Shown in pieces: positions 19,573 to 27,462 of a DNA stretch of 41,545 nucleotides. Location of the stretch: NCBI GenBank assembly GCA_944321435.1, contig CALULH010000026.1:1-41545 (forward strand). Direction: 5' to 3'. Below the pieces are notes generated by a model. It did not search any database. It was given only the letters and a program-made list of their open reading frames with translations, and was not told the DNA's origin. Positions within the stretch are counted from its first letter, which is position 1, and each line of letters begins with the position of its first letter. The DNA comes from an uncultured Coriobacteriaceae bacterium. Its GTDB lineage: Bacteria; Actinomycetota; Coriobacteriia; Coriobacteriales; Coriobacteriaceae. The translations under genes were made by a program, and so were the position numbers.

Positions 19573-20702
19573 CGCATATCACCATTACCGTACACGACGC
19601 TCTTGTAGACGTTCAGTGTCAAATCAACTGCGCCATCCCAGCTAAATCGATTGCAGACATAATCAGATGCCTCGCTCTTTAGCGATCGAATTTTTATCGG
19701 ATTATCTAACAGCTCCTGAAGCCTATAACGACAATCCTCTACATCACCAGCGCGGAAATAACACGCATGGGTGCCCGCAGGCTCTGTATTCTCGGGAATA
19801 TCTGAGAGAAAGCAGCAATTTCCATAGCTTAAAGCCTCTAGTAGTGAATTCGACATGCCTTCCAGATAACTTGGGAGCGTAAATAGCCATGCGTTACTGT
19901 ATAGTTCTGCAACCGTGCTACCTGTTACATAGCCGACAAAATGTATGCGGTTATCATCAGCAGCAAGCAGCTTAAGCTGCGTCAGGTATTCAGAACTATC
20001 AGCTCCTCCAGCGATTACAAGCTTCTTTTCGGTCTTCACTTGCTTATATGCCCGAATCAACACATCAAGACTTTTTTCAGGGACGATCCGAGATAAATAC
20101 AAGATATAGCCGTTCTTCTCAAGTCCAAAACGACTGTTAATTTCATTTGGCGAGAGCAGCTTTGGTCGATCTACTCCGTTATAAAACAAAATAGAGTCAG
20201 CACCATATTCATCCGAAATATACTTCTGCATATTCTTTGAGAGAACCATAAGGGCGTCCGCCTTGGTGGCTGCGAAGCGCTCACCACGTCTTAAATACCA
20301 TGAAGCAAAGCGGCCCCACTTACTTCTCTGTGAGTCAATGCCGTGCAGAGACGCAACGCATTTCATCCCCAGTTTTTTCGCTAAGCCAACCATTGCACAA
20401 GGGCCCGATGCACGATAGCTCACAACGTCATAATGACCAAACGCTGCCCGTAAAGTAGCCAAAAAGGAGTACACCACAGCATTCAATTTTTGATTTTGAA
20501 ACGTGGGAATCGTGATTATTCTAACACCTTTGTATTCATGCAGTCTCTCGCATTTCCCTGAGTATTTATCGGCACCACCACGGTTATATACATGAACCTC
20601 GTGACCCAGAGCTGCCATGCGAACAGCATGCTGCTCTACACCTTTCTCTATCCCGCCTTCATTTGACGGAATTCGCTTGTGTCCAATGATTGCGATTTTC
20701 AT
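19569..20702 (-). CDS. DUF1972/GT4 rhamnosyltransferase-like enzyme
   Basis: A 377-residue GT4 protein with the DUF1972 N-terminus (KIAIIGHKRIPSNEGGIEKG) seen in WchF/Cps2T-like beta-1,4-rhamnosyltransferases. The donor domain has YLSRIVPEKSLDVLIRAYK and PSYLEGMSNSLLEALSYG. Such enzymes often add L-rhamnose to the first, phosphate-linked sugar. That fits its place directly after the priming transferase (4-nt gap) and the rfbABC genes downstream. The sugar is inferred from family and context. Confidence 0.82.
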   Translation of the reverse strand: MKIAIIGHKRIPSNEGGIEKGVEQHAVRMAALGHEVHVYNRGGADKYSGKCERLHEYKGVRIITIPTFQNQKLNAVVYSFLATLRAAFGHYDVVSYRASGPCAMVGLAKKLGMKCVASLHGIDSQRSKWGRFASWYLRRGERFAATKADALMVLSKNMQKYISDEYGADSILFYNGVDRPKLLSPNEINSRFGLEKNGYILYLSRIVPEKSLDVLIRAYKQVKTEKKLVIAGGADSSEYLTQLKLLAADDNRIHFVGYVTGSTVAELYSNAWLFTLPSYLEGMSNSLLEALSYGNCCFLSDIPENTEPAGTHACYFRAGDVEDCRYRLQELLDNPIKIRSLKSEASDYVCNRFSWDGAVDLTLNVYKSVVYGNGDMR

Positions 20703-20706
20703 TGAG

Positions 20707-21399
20707 CTACTCCCCTTGGAATGTCAGCACGCAGCCCACCGTCTGGACAATCAGCTTGACGTCGGTCCAAAGGCCGCATTGCAGGATGTAGAGCAGGTCG
20801 AGGTCGACCCACTCGTCGAAGGTGATGGAGTCGCGGTTGCGCCTCGTCTGCCAGTAGCAGGTGATGCCCGCCTTCACCAGAAGGCGCTGGCGCTGGCGTG
20901 GTGTGTACTCGGCGACCTCGGAGGGCAGGGCGGGCCTGGGACCCACCACCGAGAGGTCGCCCTTCAGGACGTTGACGAACTGGGGCATCTCGTCGAGCGA
21001 GGTGCGACGCAGCAGGCGACCGACGCGCGTCACGCGCGGGTCGTCGCGCATCTTGAAGACGGGTCCGGTCTTCTCGTTGAGCGCCTTCAGCTCGGCGAGG
21101 CGCTCCTCGGCGTCCGCGAACATGCTGCGGAACTTGTACATGGTGAACTCGCGCCCGTCCTTGGTGACCCGCCTCTGCATGAAGAGGACCGGGCCCTCCG
21201 GGTCGTCGAGCTTGACGGCGACCGCGATGACGGCGAAGAGCCAGCAGAAGCAGGTCAGGACCATCAGGCTGAAGACGACGTCGAAGGCGCGCTTGACGAA
21301 GCGGTAGGCGTAGCGCCTCGAGAGCCTCTCGGCCGCGGCGACGACCTCGGGGTCGCGCCCCTCTGATGCCGCGGCCTTCTTCATGACGTTGTCTGCCAT
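20707..21399 (-). CDS. Undecaprenyl-phosphate sugar phosphotransferase (priming enzyme)
   Basis: A 230-residue monotopic initiating transferase (Bacterial_transf family). One hydrophobic hairpin segment (about 41-64, FDVVFSLMVLTCFCWLFAVI) is followed by FMQRRVTKDGREFTMYKFRSM, VTRVGRLLRRTSLDEMPQF with its acidic pair at 136-137, and NVLKGDLSVVGPRPALP. It transfers a sugar-1-phosphate (Glc or Gal type) to undecaprenyl phosphate to start the repeat unit. It lacks the N-terminal membrane domain of WbaP-size proteins. A truncated relative lies immediately upstream. Confidence 0.92.
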   Translation of the reverse strand: MADNVMKKAAASEGRDPEVVAAAERLSRRYAYRFVKRAFDVVFSLMVLTCFCWLFAVIAVAVKLDDPEGPVLFMQRRVTKDGREFTMYKFRSMFADAEERLAELKALNEKTGPVFKMRDDPRVTRVGRLLRRTSLDEMPQFVNVLKGDLSVVGPRPALPSEVAEYTPRQRQRLLVKAGITCYWQTRRNRDSITFDEWVDLDLLYILQCGLWTDVKLIVQTVGCVLTFQGE

Positions 21400-21416
21400 C
21401 TAAGCCACTGCCCTGA

Positions 21417-21477
21417 GGCCTCGGAGGGAAGCCGCGCCACGGGCGCAGCGACGCCGTCCCTGGGCGGCCCCGAGGCC
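21417..21477 (-). promoter_or_regulatory. Leader hairpin before the priming transferase
   Basis: GGCCTCGG (21417-21424) pairs with CCGAGGCC (21470-21477), extended inside by AGGGA/TCCCT. It ends 17 nt before the ATG at 21399. With the non-coding 21400-21640 stretch it may be an old 5' leader, possibly of a former operon start. There is no U-tract. Confidence 0.4.
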
Positions 21478-21645
21478 CCCGGAAACGGCGAAAGACAAGA
21501 ATTGGAAGCTGGTATAATGGGCTTGCGCAACCAGGAAAGGTTCCGGTCGACGCTCGCATTTATGCAGGTCAAGTGAGTAATTTACTGGATGCGATAAGGA
21601 TTTGGTCGGCTCCCCGTCGCCCGGTGTCCCTATTATTACCGGAGC

Positions 21646-22164
21646 CAGCGAAGTCTTGCGGATGAAGCGCCCCACGCGCGTGATGCGCGGGTCGTCGGCC
21701 ATCTTGAACACCGGACCGGTTTTCTCGTTCGACGCCTTGAGCGCCTCCAGGCGCGCCTCGGCGTCCACGCACATGCTCCTGAGCTTCAGCATGGTGAACT
21801 CGCGCCCGTCCTTGCCCACGCGCTTCTGCAAAAAGAGCGGGGAGCCATGCGGGTCGTCTAGAACAATGGCGACGCAAGCCAAAGCCATGGGCAACAACGA
21901 CACGCACAGTGCGGCAGAGCTGAAAGCTATATCGAACACCCCCTTTGCGAACGCGTAAAGCGGGCGCTCGGCAAACCCCTGGGCGATGTTCGAGCAATTG
22001 CGCATCGCGAGTTCAGAAGCCTCAAGCTTCTCACTTGGTAGGGCAGACGAGACAGACACATCGGTTCCGCCTTTAACGGGGCTGAGTAAGCCAGACCCGT
22101 TTGTCCCACCCGCGGGGTCAAGGTGACCCCGCAAGGACTTATTACTTTGCAGCACTTCGCACAT
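21646..22164 (-). pseudogene. Truncated paralogue of the priming sugar transferase
   Basis: Residues 1-173 match the intact priming enzyme downstream: RPLYAFAKGVFDIAFSSAA, LFLQKRVGKDGREFTMLKLR, NEKTGPVFKMADDPRITRVG and RFIRKTSL. The match ends exactly before the DE-PQ catalytic pair. The frame then continues with unrelated residues to a TAG at 21400-21402, immediately before the next ATG. The acidic pair, the PRP block and the C-terminus are missing, so it should not prime synthesis. It also has a 60-residue N-terminal extension absent from the intact copy. A tandem duplication or replacement with deletion is the likely origin. Confidence 0.8.
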
Positions 22165-22194
22165 ACCGTTCCAAACTGCTTCAACGAACTCTGA

Positions 22195-22716
22195 TCATCG
22201 CTTCGCGATGACCTCCAGCCCCACCTTCACGCGCTTCTTGCGTCCCAACAGAGGTACTTCCAGCTCGGCTTCGCGCTTGTGACGGTCAATTTTCTTGATC
22301 TCGAGCTCGTGGCCCTTCAAAGGCCCTCGCATCACCAACACCCGGTCACCCTCGATGATGCCCGTGCTCATGGGCACCACGTGGTTCTCGACGTTGGCAA
22401 AGGCGTTGAGCCACGCCACCTCGTCGGTGCTCAAAGGCGTGAAATGCTCGCCGTTACCGCCTAGAAGGCGCGTAAACGCGGGGACAGCCGCCAGCTTGGC
22501 GACCAGCTCGTCCGGTTGCCTGGTTTGGATGAAGATGTAGCCGGGCAAAAGACGCATGCGCGCGGGCTTCCACTCGCCGCGCTCCGCCCGAAGGGTCTCG
22601 TATTGGGGAACGAAGCAATCCTCTACGGTACCACCCAGGTGCCTGAGCACGCTTTTACGCGTGCGCTCCTCGGTGCCGGCCCGAACTTGGATCGCATACA
22701 ACGCAGATGCGGCCAT
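22195..22716 (-). CDS. loaP: LoaP-type NusG paralogue (transcription antiterminator)
   Basis: A 173-residue NusG-family protein. The NGN domain runs from YAIQVRAGTEERTRK to about residue 110, with MRLLPGYIFIQT. A KOW motif follows in EGDRVLVMRGPLKGHELEI. It differs from housekeeping NusG and matches LoaP/RfaH-like specialised paralogues, which bind RNA polymerase and carry it through long polysaccharide operons. The ATG at 22716 follows an AGGTAGGTGG site. A longer frame to 22968 runs through the leader hairpins and has no family similarity. It lies third in the operon and would control the roughly 16 kb downstream. No nusG is in the window. Confidence 0.88.
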   Translation of the reverse strand: MAASALYAIQVRAGTEERTRKSVLRHLGGTVEDCFVPQYETLRAERGEWKPARMRLLPGYIFIQTRQPDELVAKLAAVPAFTRLLGGNGEHFTPLSTDEVAWLNAFANVENHVVPMSTGIIEGDRVLVMRGPLKGHELEIKKIDRHKREAELEVPLLGRKKRVKVGLEVIAKR

Positions 22717-22846
22717 GGCACCACCTACCTTCTCGCTAGGGATATGCTGCGCCATACGCCGTCTGGGCTGCGTAACGGGAGTATTCACGCCTTCACGTGA
22801 CCGGGCAACGTGATACGCAACGATTGCCGGCTGGAAGGATTGTGCA

Positions 22847-22933
22847 GGAGTTTCCTGCGCCGAGCCCACGGAAGAACGCGTTGCTTGAGTTGGAAGCTTG
22901 TGGATCGGCCGTGAGCTCGGCGGAGGAAACTCC
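22847..22933 (-). promoter_or_regulatory. Long hairpin (25-bp stem) in the leader of loaP
   Basis: Arms 22847-22871 and 22909-22933 are complementary at 23 of 25 positions (outer GGAGTTTCCT/AGGAAACTCC is nearly perfect), with a 37-nt loop. It lies between the tyrosine-kinase stop and the LoaP start. No U-tract follows, so it is not a plain terminator. It is a candidate recognition hairpin for LoaP or an mRNA processing site. Confidence 0.65.
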
Positions 22934-22934
22934 G

Positions 22935-22961
22935 AGGCGTCGCAAGATATACGCGACGCCT
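22935..22961 (-). promoter_or_regulatory. Second hairpin adjoining the long one
   Basis: AGGCGTCGC (22935-22943) and GCGACGCCT (22953-22961) form a perfect 9-bp stem with a 9-nt loop, 7 nt after the kinase stop and 1 nt before the 25-bp hairpin. Together they make a compact two-hairpin leader. Confidence 0.65.
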
Positions 22962-22968
22962 GGAACAA

Positions 22969-23862
22969 TTATGAGTAAGGATGCGCGCTATGATTGCCAC
23001 GCGAAGCAGGACTGGTTTCGGCTGTTTTTGCACCGTGCCCCGCGTTGAGAATGAACTGCGCGGTGGAATCCGGCGCGGGTGCAGAAGCACGCTCTTCTCC
23101 CCCACCCTGCTCTACGTGAAAAGATGAGCCGACAGTATGCTGGTGTGCTTTTGTCCGAGCAGGTGCTTCCACAATCTGTGGGGCATCCATCGAGGACCGA
23201 CGGCCCTTTTTGTAGTCACCGTAATAGTAGGAGTCACGCTCAGTCTCACAGCAGTTGATGACCGTGCCGATAACGTTAACGTCGGCCTTCTCGAGCTGCT
23301 CCATAGAGGCGCGCACGTCGTCGCGCTTCACGTAGTCCCAGCGCGCCACAAGCAAGGTGGCGTCCGCTGCCGCACCCACCACGGCACCATCTACGTATGC
23401 CGAGAGCGGCGGCGTGTCAAAAACCACGTAGTCGTAGGCGTTGCGCAAGCGCTTGACCAGCCCGCGGAACTGCGCCGAGGCAAACACGTTGGAAGGATTG
23501 GGCACGCCGGGCTCGCAGTCCAGAAACTGCATCCCCGCCGTTTGGGTGGGAACCACCGCGTCGGACAAGCTCACGCGCCCCAGCAGAACGCTGTACAGGC
23601 CGGTGCGGGCATGTGCGCCCAACATGGCAGCCAAGCTCCTGCGGTGCACGTCGCACTCTACCAAGAGCACGCTGTTGCCGTTCTCAGCCAGCGCTTGTGC
23701 CAAGTTGGTGGCAATAGTGGTCTTACCCTCGTTGGGAACCGAGCTAGTGATGGCGATGGTATCCACCGGCTCATCAGCACCGGCAAAGCGGATGTTAGCA
23801 ACCAGCGTGTCTATGGCGTTGCGCAGCCGCGTGAGATCTGCGACGGGATTCTGCTTAGCCAC
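22969..23862 (-). CDS. Capsule tyrosine autokinase (CpsD/Wzc C-terminal type)
   Basis: A 297-residue BY-kinase that phosphorylates itself and controls Wzy-dependent chain growth with its membrane activator. Walker A is ITSSVPNEGKTTIATNLAQ (about 40-49), Walker A' is VLLVECDVHRRSL and Walker B is YDYVVFDTPPLSA. A tyrosine cluster DSYYYGDY follows, but the usual C-terminal cluster is here followed by another 80 polar residues. The start is taken as GTG at 23862, which has GGAGG 8 nt upstream and overlaps the Wzz-like gene by 8 nt. An ATG at 23886 is possible. Confidence 0.9.
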   Translation of the reverse strand: MAKQNPVADLTRLRNAIDTLVANIRFAGADEPVDTIAITSSVPNEGKTTIATNLAQALAENGNSVLLVECDVHRRSLAAMLGAHARTGLYSVLLGRVSLSDAVVPTQTAGMQFLDCEPGVPNPSNVFASAQFRGLVKRLRNAYDYVVFDTPPLSAYVDGAVVGAAADATLLVARWDYVKRDDVRASMEQLEKADVNVIGTVINCCETERDSYYYGDYKKGRRSSMDAPQIVEAPARTKAHQHTVGSSFHVEQGGGEERASAPAPDSTAQFILNAGHGAKTAETSPASRGNHSAHPYS

Positions 23863-24559
23863 GGGCGTTACCTCCCTCGCGCACATAGGGCACGCGGCCC
23901 ATAATGGGCAGGCCAGTAATGTCTTCCAGTGTTTCCTCGCTGCGAATACGCGTGTTAAGGAAGTCGGAAAGCACGATGATCACAGCGGCAAGCGCAAAGC
24001 CGTTGAGCGCAGCCACCATCACGTACGGCGGCCGATTCGGCCCACTCGGTCCTTCGGGACGCTGGGCGTCGTCAACAGAGTTCACCGACTCAACGCCCAT
24101 AACCTCTTGCGCCACCTCGGAGACCTTCTCAGCCAGGGTGTCGGCAACCTTCACAACCGCATCAGGATCAGACCCGGTTACGGAAAGATCGATCACCCGC
24201 GAGCTATCGCTCGAACTTACCTGGATATCAAACGCGTCGAGGTTCTCCAGCCCAAGCGCCTGCGCCGTCTCGCGCACCACGCGGCTGGAGGTGAGCAGGT
24301 CGGCCACGTCGGTGGTAATCATCTGAGAGGAGTTGAGGTCGCTCTGCAGCGTGCTGCTGTTCGCTCCAACTGCCGCGGACCCGTCGGCACTGGTGTTGGC
24401 AGCAGCCCCCACCATCACGAACATGCTGGTGGTCGCCGTGTAGCTGTTCTGCATGAATAGGTAAGCGTACGCACCCACTACCAGCGCAAACGCCACCGGC
24501 AGGGTTATAAGCAGCCGTATATGTTTCTTGAAAAGGGAAAGCAGCTCGGCAAACGTCAT
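23855..24559 (-). CDS. Chain-length regulator / kinase activator (Wzz, CpsC family)
   Basis: This 234-residue membrane protein has a Wzz domain: a cytoplasmic N-terminus (FAELLSLFKKHIRLL), a first membrane segment (about 15-37), an extracytoplasmic alpha/beta region with a Ser/Ala-rich stretch, and a second membrane segment (MVAALNGFALAAVIIVLSDF). A short cytoplasmic tail ends GLPIMGRVPYVREGG. It forms the two-protein equivalent of Wzc with the kinase encoded next. The ATG at 24559 is preferred (GGGCAGG 8 nt upstream) over GTG at 24568. It is the first gene of the operon. Confidence 0.9.
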   Translation of the reverse strand: MTFAELLSLFKKHIRLLITLPVAFALVVGAYAYLFMQNSYTATTSMFVMVGAAANTSADGSAAVGANSSTLQSDLNSSQMITTDVADLLTSSRVVRETAQALGLENLDAFDIQVSSSDSSRVIDLSVTGSDPDAVVKVADTLAEKVSEVAQEVMGVESVNSVDDAQRPEGPSGPNRPPYVMVAALNGFALAAVIIVLSDFLNTRIRSEETLEDITGLPIMGRVPYVREGGNARG

Positions 24560-24625
24560 GCGGCCCACCTGCCCTTACTGCTTGTAAGGACATATGCGCT
24601 CGCAGCGGGGGTTAAGCTAGGAGCG

Positions 24626-24633
24626 CCCCCCCC
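24626..24633 (-). repeat. G8 tract in the operon leader
   Basis: Eight G on the sense strand, followed by a GC-rich run, between the candidate promoter and the first gene. Length change could alter leader folding. Confidence 0.7.
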
Positions 24634-24739
24634 GCGCGGGTATATTTTTGCTCCCAACGGAGCATGCAGCAAAGCTTTGCCGTCATTGCGTCACCCATCT
24701 GCCGTAAGCTAAATGTTTACCGTGTAAGCAACGTCTACG

Positions 24740-24768
24740 ATTATGACCGTCATTCAAACCCGGCGCAA
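24740..24768 (-). promoter_or_regulatory. Candidate sigma-70-type promoter for the polysaccharide operon
   Basis: On the minus strand TTGCGC (24763-24768) and CATAAT (24740-24745) are separated by 17 nt, a good fit for a housekeeping promoter. It would give a leader of roughly 170 nt before the Wzz-like gene. Chosen by eye only. Confidence 0.4.
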
Positions 24769-24874
24769 CCCGCGTTGGAAGACCTTGCTAAAAGATAACA
24801 TGAGAAACGGGTGCGCAGGCTGTTATAGCATGCGGGCGATGCCGCGGCACCGTCCGGCACGGTGTATGTAGTGG

Positions 24875-25543
24875 CTACGCGCCAGCTGCGGCCCACTCGT
24901 CCTCGCGGAAGGGGCCCGGCACTTCAAACGCAGGACCATCTTGGGAAATGAAGGCATCAGCAGCAGGTGCCGCAGCAGGTTTCTTGCGGAAGCGCCCCGT
25001 TAGCCTGCCGAAAAACGACGCGCTCTCGTGGTTACGCAGCGCGTAATCGCAGGTGACCGTGCAAAACGCAAAGTGCTGGGTAAGGCGTGCCTTGGCGTCC
25101 TTGGGCATGGGAACAGCGTTTGCCTGCCCCATAAGCATGGAGTAGCGCGCGCTTGCCGCGTTGGCCGCACCTGTAGAGGCAAAAACTGCCTCCCAGGTAA
25201 AGCCCGTGGACTTCTCGCCCGCCCGTGCGGCCAGGCGCTCAAGCGAATGGGAAACAGCGGCGGCGTCCCCTCCCTCGCCTTCGGCAATCCCGTGAGCCGT
25301 TGCGTCAGCGTCGGCCGCGTCCTTCCCCACAAGCGACACAAGCCCCTCGTAAGCAACCTGCAGCGCCTCGCGGAAAGCCCCTTTGGCCTCGGCGATATGC
25401 GCTCGCATAAGGCACGCGTCAGCCCGCGCCGCACCAAGCTCCTCGGCGCGCGCGAGCTCGCGCGCAGCCTCGTCTACTTCACCTGCCGCAACCCGCTTCC
25501 AAGCCGTCGCCAGCGCCGCAAGCATCTCGCTTCTCTCCTGCAT
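24875..25543 (-). CDS. Hypothetical protein, alanine-rich helical
   Basis: I do not recognise this 222-residue protein. The N-terminal half is alanine- and glutamate-rich and predicted helical, with TPR-like spacing (ALATAWKRVAAGEVDEAARE and AREALQ-like helices in GAFREALQVAYEGLVSL). The C-terminal part has FCTVTCDYALRNHES and a basic segment (GRLTGRFRKK) before an acidic tail. There is no signal peptide or membrane segment. The ATG at 25543 has GAGG 7 nt upstream; a longer frame to 25669 lacks support. It stands alone between ffh and the polysaccharide operon and may be lineage-specific. Confidence 0.7.
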   Translation of the reverse strand: MQERSEMLAALATAWKRVAAGEVDEAARELARAEELGAARADACLMRAHIAEAKGAFREALQVAYEGLVSLVGKDAADADATAHGIAEGEGGDAAAVSHSLERLAARAGEKSTGFTWEAVFASTGAANAASARYSMLMGQANAVPMPKDAKARLTQHFAFCTVTCDYALRNHESASFFGRLTGRFRKKPAAAPAADAFISQDGPAFEVPGPFREDEWAAAGA

Positions 25544-25684
25544 CAAGCATCCTCTTTCTCCGGTCAGTTTTGTTGCATTGTAACGCCGCGCATACATGCC
25601 CATACGCACCAACCGGAACCGTTTGACAGAGGAAAAGGACGCAGACAAACAGCTGCAGCAGCCACTCACGCCTCGTCACACAGA

Positions 25685-25722
25685 AGCGGCCCGGGGCGCT
25701 GCGTTTGGCGCACCGGGCCGCT
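25685..25722 (-). terminator. Probable terminator after ffh
   Basis: AGCGGCCCGG (25685-25694) and CCGGGCCGCT (25713-25722) form a perfect 10-bp GC stem beginning about 25 nt after the ffh stop. The U-tract on the minus strand is weak (TTCTGTGTG). Confidence 0.55.
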
Positions 25723-25747
25723 GCAACACAACAAGCCGCGCTCGGGG

Positions 25748-27187
25748 TTACTTTCCGCCCTGCAGCTTGCGCATCTGCTGTTCCATCTCGCGCAGGGTGT
25801 TCATGTCCATCCCCGCGCCGCCGGGCATACCGCCCATGCCGGGGATCTTGGGCATGCGCATCTTCCTGCCGCGCTTCCCGCGCTTGCCGCCCACGCCCAT
25901 CTGCTGGGCCATGGTGCGCATCTTGCCCATCATCTTGTTCATCTCGCCCCACTGCTTGATGAGGGCGTTGACCTCCTGCACCGTCGTGCCGGAGCCCCTG
26001 GCGATGCGCGCGCGACGCTGCCCGTTGATGGTCTTGGGCTGGTTGCGCTCCTCCTTGGTCATGGACAGGATAATGGCCTCGTTCTTGGTGAAGACGCTCT
26101 CGTCAACGTCGCCTACCTGGCGGGTCACGCGGTTGCCCAGAAGCCCCAGGATGGACTTGGCGCCGCCCATCTTCTTGATCATGCGCATCTGGTCGAGCAT
26201 GTCGTTCATCGTGAAGCCCTCGCGCAGCATCCGCTCGGCAGCTTCCATCTGCTCGGCGTCGGCCATCTCCTGGGCCTTCTCGATGATGCCCACCACGTCG
26301 CCCATGCCGAGGATGCGCTTGGCCATGCGCTCGGGGTTGAAGACCTCCAGCGAGTCGGGCTTCTCGCCCATCGAGACGAACTTGATCGGCTTGCCAGTGA
26401 CCTCGCGCACGGAGAGCGCACCGCCGCCGCGGGCGTCGCCGTCGAGCTTGGAGATGATCACGCCGTCGAAGTCCGTGCGCTCGGCGAAGGTGCTGACCAC
26501 GTTCACGATATCCTGGCCCGTCATGGCGTCCACGACCATAAGGACCTGGTCGGGCTTCACGGCGCGCTTGATGTCCACGGCCTCCTGCATCATCTGCTCG
26601 TCGATCTGCAGGCGGCCGGCGGTGTCGACAATGACCACGTCGCGCAAGTGGTCCACCGCCTCGCGGATGGCGTCCTGCGCGATCTGAACCGGGCGCGCGC
26701 CGTCACCGCGGAAGACCGGGACGCCGATCTCCCCGCCGAGCGTGGCCAGCTGGTCGGCCGCGGCGGGACGGTAGACGTCGCACGCGGCGAGCAGCGGGCT
26801 CTTGCCCTGCTTCTTGAGCAGATAGGCGAGCTTCACGGCCGCGGTGGTCTTACCGGAGCCCTGAAGGCCCACGAGCATGATGACGTTGGGGATGCGGCTC
26901 GAAAGCACGAGCTTGCTCTCGGTGGAGCCCAGAAGCTCGATCATCTCGTCGAGCACGATCTTCACGACGTTCTGCGCCGGCGTGAGCGAGTCCATGACCT
27001 CGGCGGTGAGGCAGCGCTCCTTGGTGCGGGCGACGAACGCCTTCACGACCTTGAAGTTGACGTCGGCTTCCAGCAGCGCCATGCGGATCTCGCGCATGGC
27101 GGTATCGATATCAGCCTCCGTGAGCTTGCCCTTGCCGCGCAGCTTGTCGAACGTATCGTTGAGGCGATCGGAAAGATTGTTGAACAT
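25748..27187 (-). CDS. ffh: Signal recognition particle GTPase Ffh
   Basis: A 479-residue SRP54 homologue that binds signal peptides and 4.5S RNA and delivers ribosomes to FtsY. It has the N domain (ADVNFKVVKAF), the G domain with P-loop GLQGSGKTT (107-115), DVYRPAAADQL, VIVDTAGRLQ and SKLDGDARGGGAL, and a methionine-rich M domain ending in a Gly/Met-rich tail (MGGMPGGAGMDMN). The ATG at 27187 follows AGGAG. Its receptor gene ftsY lies upstream, across a 275-nt gap that contains a large palindrome. Confidence 0.98.
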   Translation of the reverse strand: MFNNLSDRLNDTFDKLRGKGKLTEADIDTAMREIRMALLEADVNFKVVKAFVARTKERCLTAEVMDSLTPAQNVVKIVLDEMIELLGSTESKLVLSSRIPNVIMLVGLQGSGKTTAAVKLAYLLKKQGKSPLLAACDVYRPAAADQLATLGGEIGVPVFRGDGARPVQIAQDAIREAVDHLRDVVIVDTAGRLQIDEQMMQEAVDIKRAVKPDQVLMVVDAMTGQDIVNVVSTFAERTDFDGVIISKLDGDARGGGALSVREVTGKPIKFVSMGEKPDSLEVFNPERMAKRILGMGDVVGIIEKAQEMADAEQMEAAERMLREGFTMNDMLDQMRMIKKMGGAKSILGLLGNRVTRQVGDVDESVFTKNEAIILSMTKEERNQPKTINGQRRARIARGSGTTVQEVNALIKQWGEMNKMMGKMRTMAQQMGVGGKRGKRGRKMRMPKIPGMGGMPGGAGMDMNTLREMEQQMRKLQGGK

Positions 27188-27339
27188 GCGGTAACTCCTA
27201 ACACAGAAGCGCCGGGCGAGAAGTACCCCTATGGTAACGCAGCTGCCCAGGCTGGGCGGGGCTTACGGGCCGGGTGTGACGTCAGGCCCTTCCCTTTTCC
27301 GAGCGCCCCAAAGGAAGAACCAGGCGCAAAGGAAACGCA

Positions 27340-27451
27340 GGGCGAGGCCGGCGCGAGGTTCCGGCGATTTCTGAGCCCGGCTTTGCGCTGCGCGAAGCGC
27401 GCGCAAAGATGCGGGCGAATTATGAGCCGGGGCCTCGCGCCGGCCTCGCCC
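27340..27451. repeat. 112-bp palindromic element between ftsY and ffh
   Basis: Perfect 19-bp inverted arms (27340-27358 and 27433-27451) enclose 74 nt. Inside are another 8-bp pair, CTTTGCGC/GCGCAAAG (27381-27388 and 27401-27408), and a GCGC-rich core. On the minus strand it starts about 11 nt after the ftsY stop. It could be an ftsY terminator or processing hairpin, or a REP/MITE-like mobile palindrome. No U-tract is present. Confidence 0.7.
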
Positions 27452-27462
27452 GAACAACTCAG

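Larger units (their letters stand above)
24560..24874 (-). promoter_or_regulatory. Leader and promoter region of the polysaccharide operon
   Basis: This 315-nt gap precedes the first polysaccharide gene. On the minus strand it holds a promoter candidate (24740-24768), a GCAAAGCTTTGC palindrome (about 24670), a TGCTCC/GGAGCA hairpin (24650-24665) and a G8 tract (24626-24633) about 70 nt before the start. Near the previous gene CACCGT (24848-24853) pairs with ACGGTG (24859-24864). No coding sequence is seen. Confidence 0.6.

Noticed and set aside
21400..21645. C-terminal 80 codons of the truncated sugar transferase as a novel domain
   Set aside because: No resemblance to the family after TSL; hairpins and codon use point to non-coding leader sequence that happens to be open.
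22717..22968. N-terminal extension of LoaP in the open frame up to 22968
   Set aside because: NusG-family similarity and a good ribosome site begin at 22716; the upstream stretch is better explained by the two hairpins.
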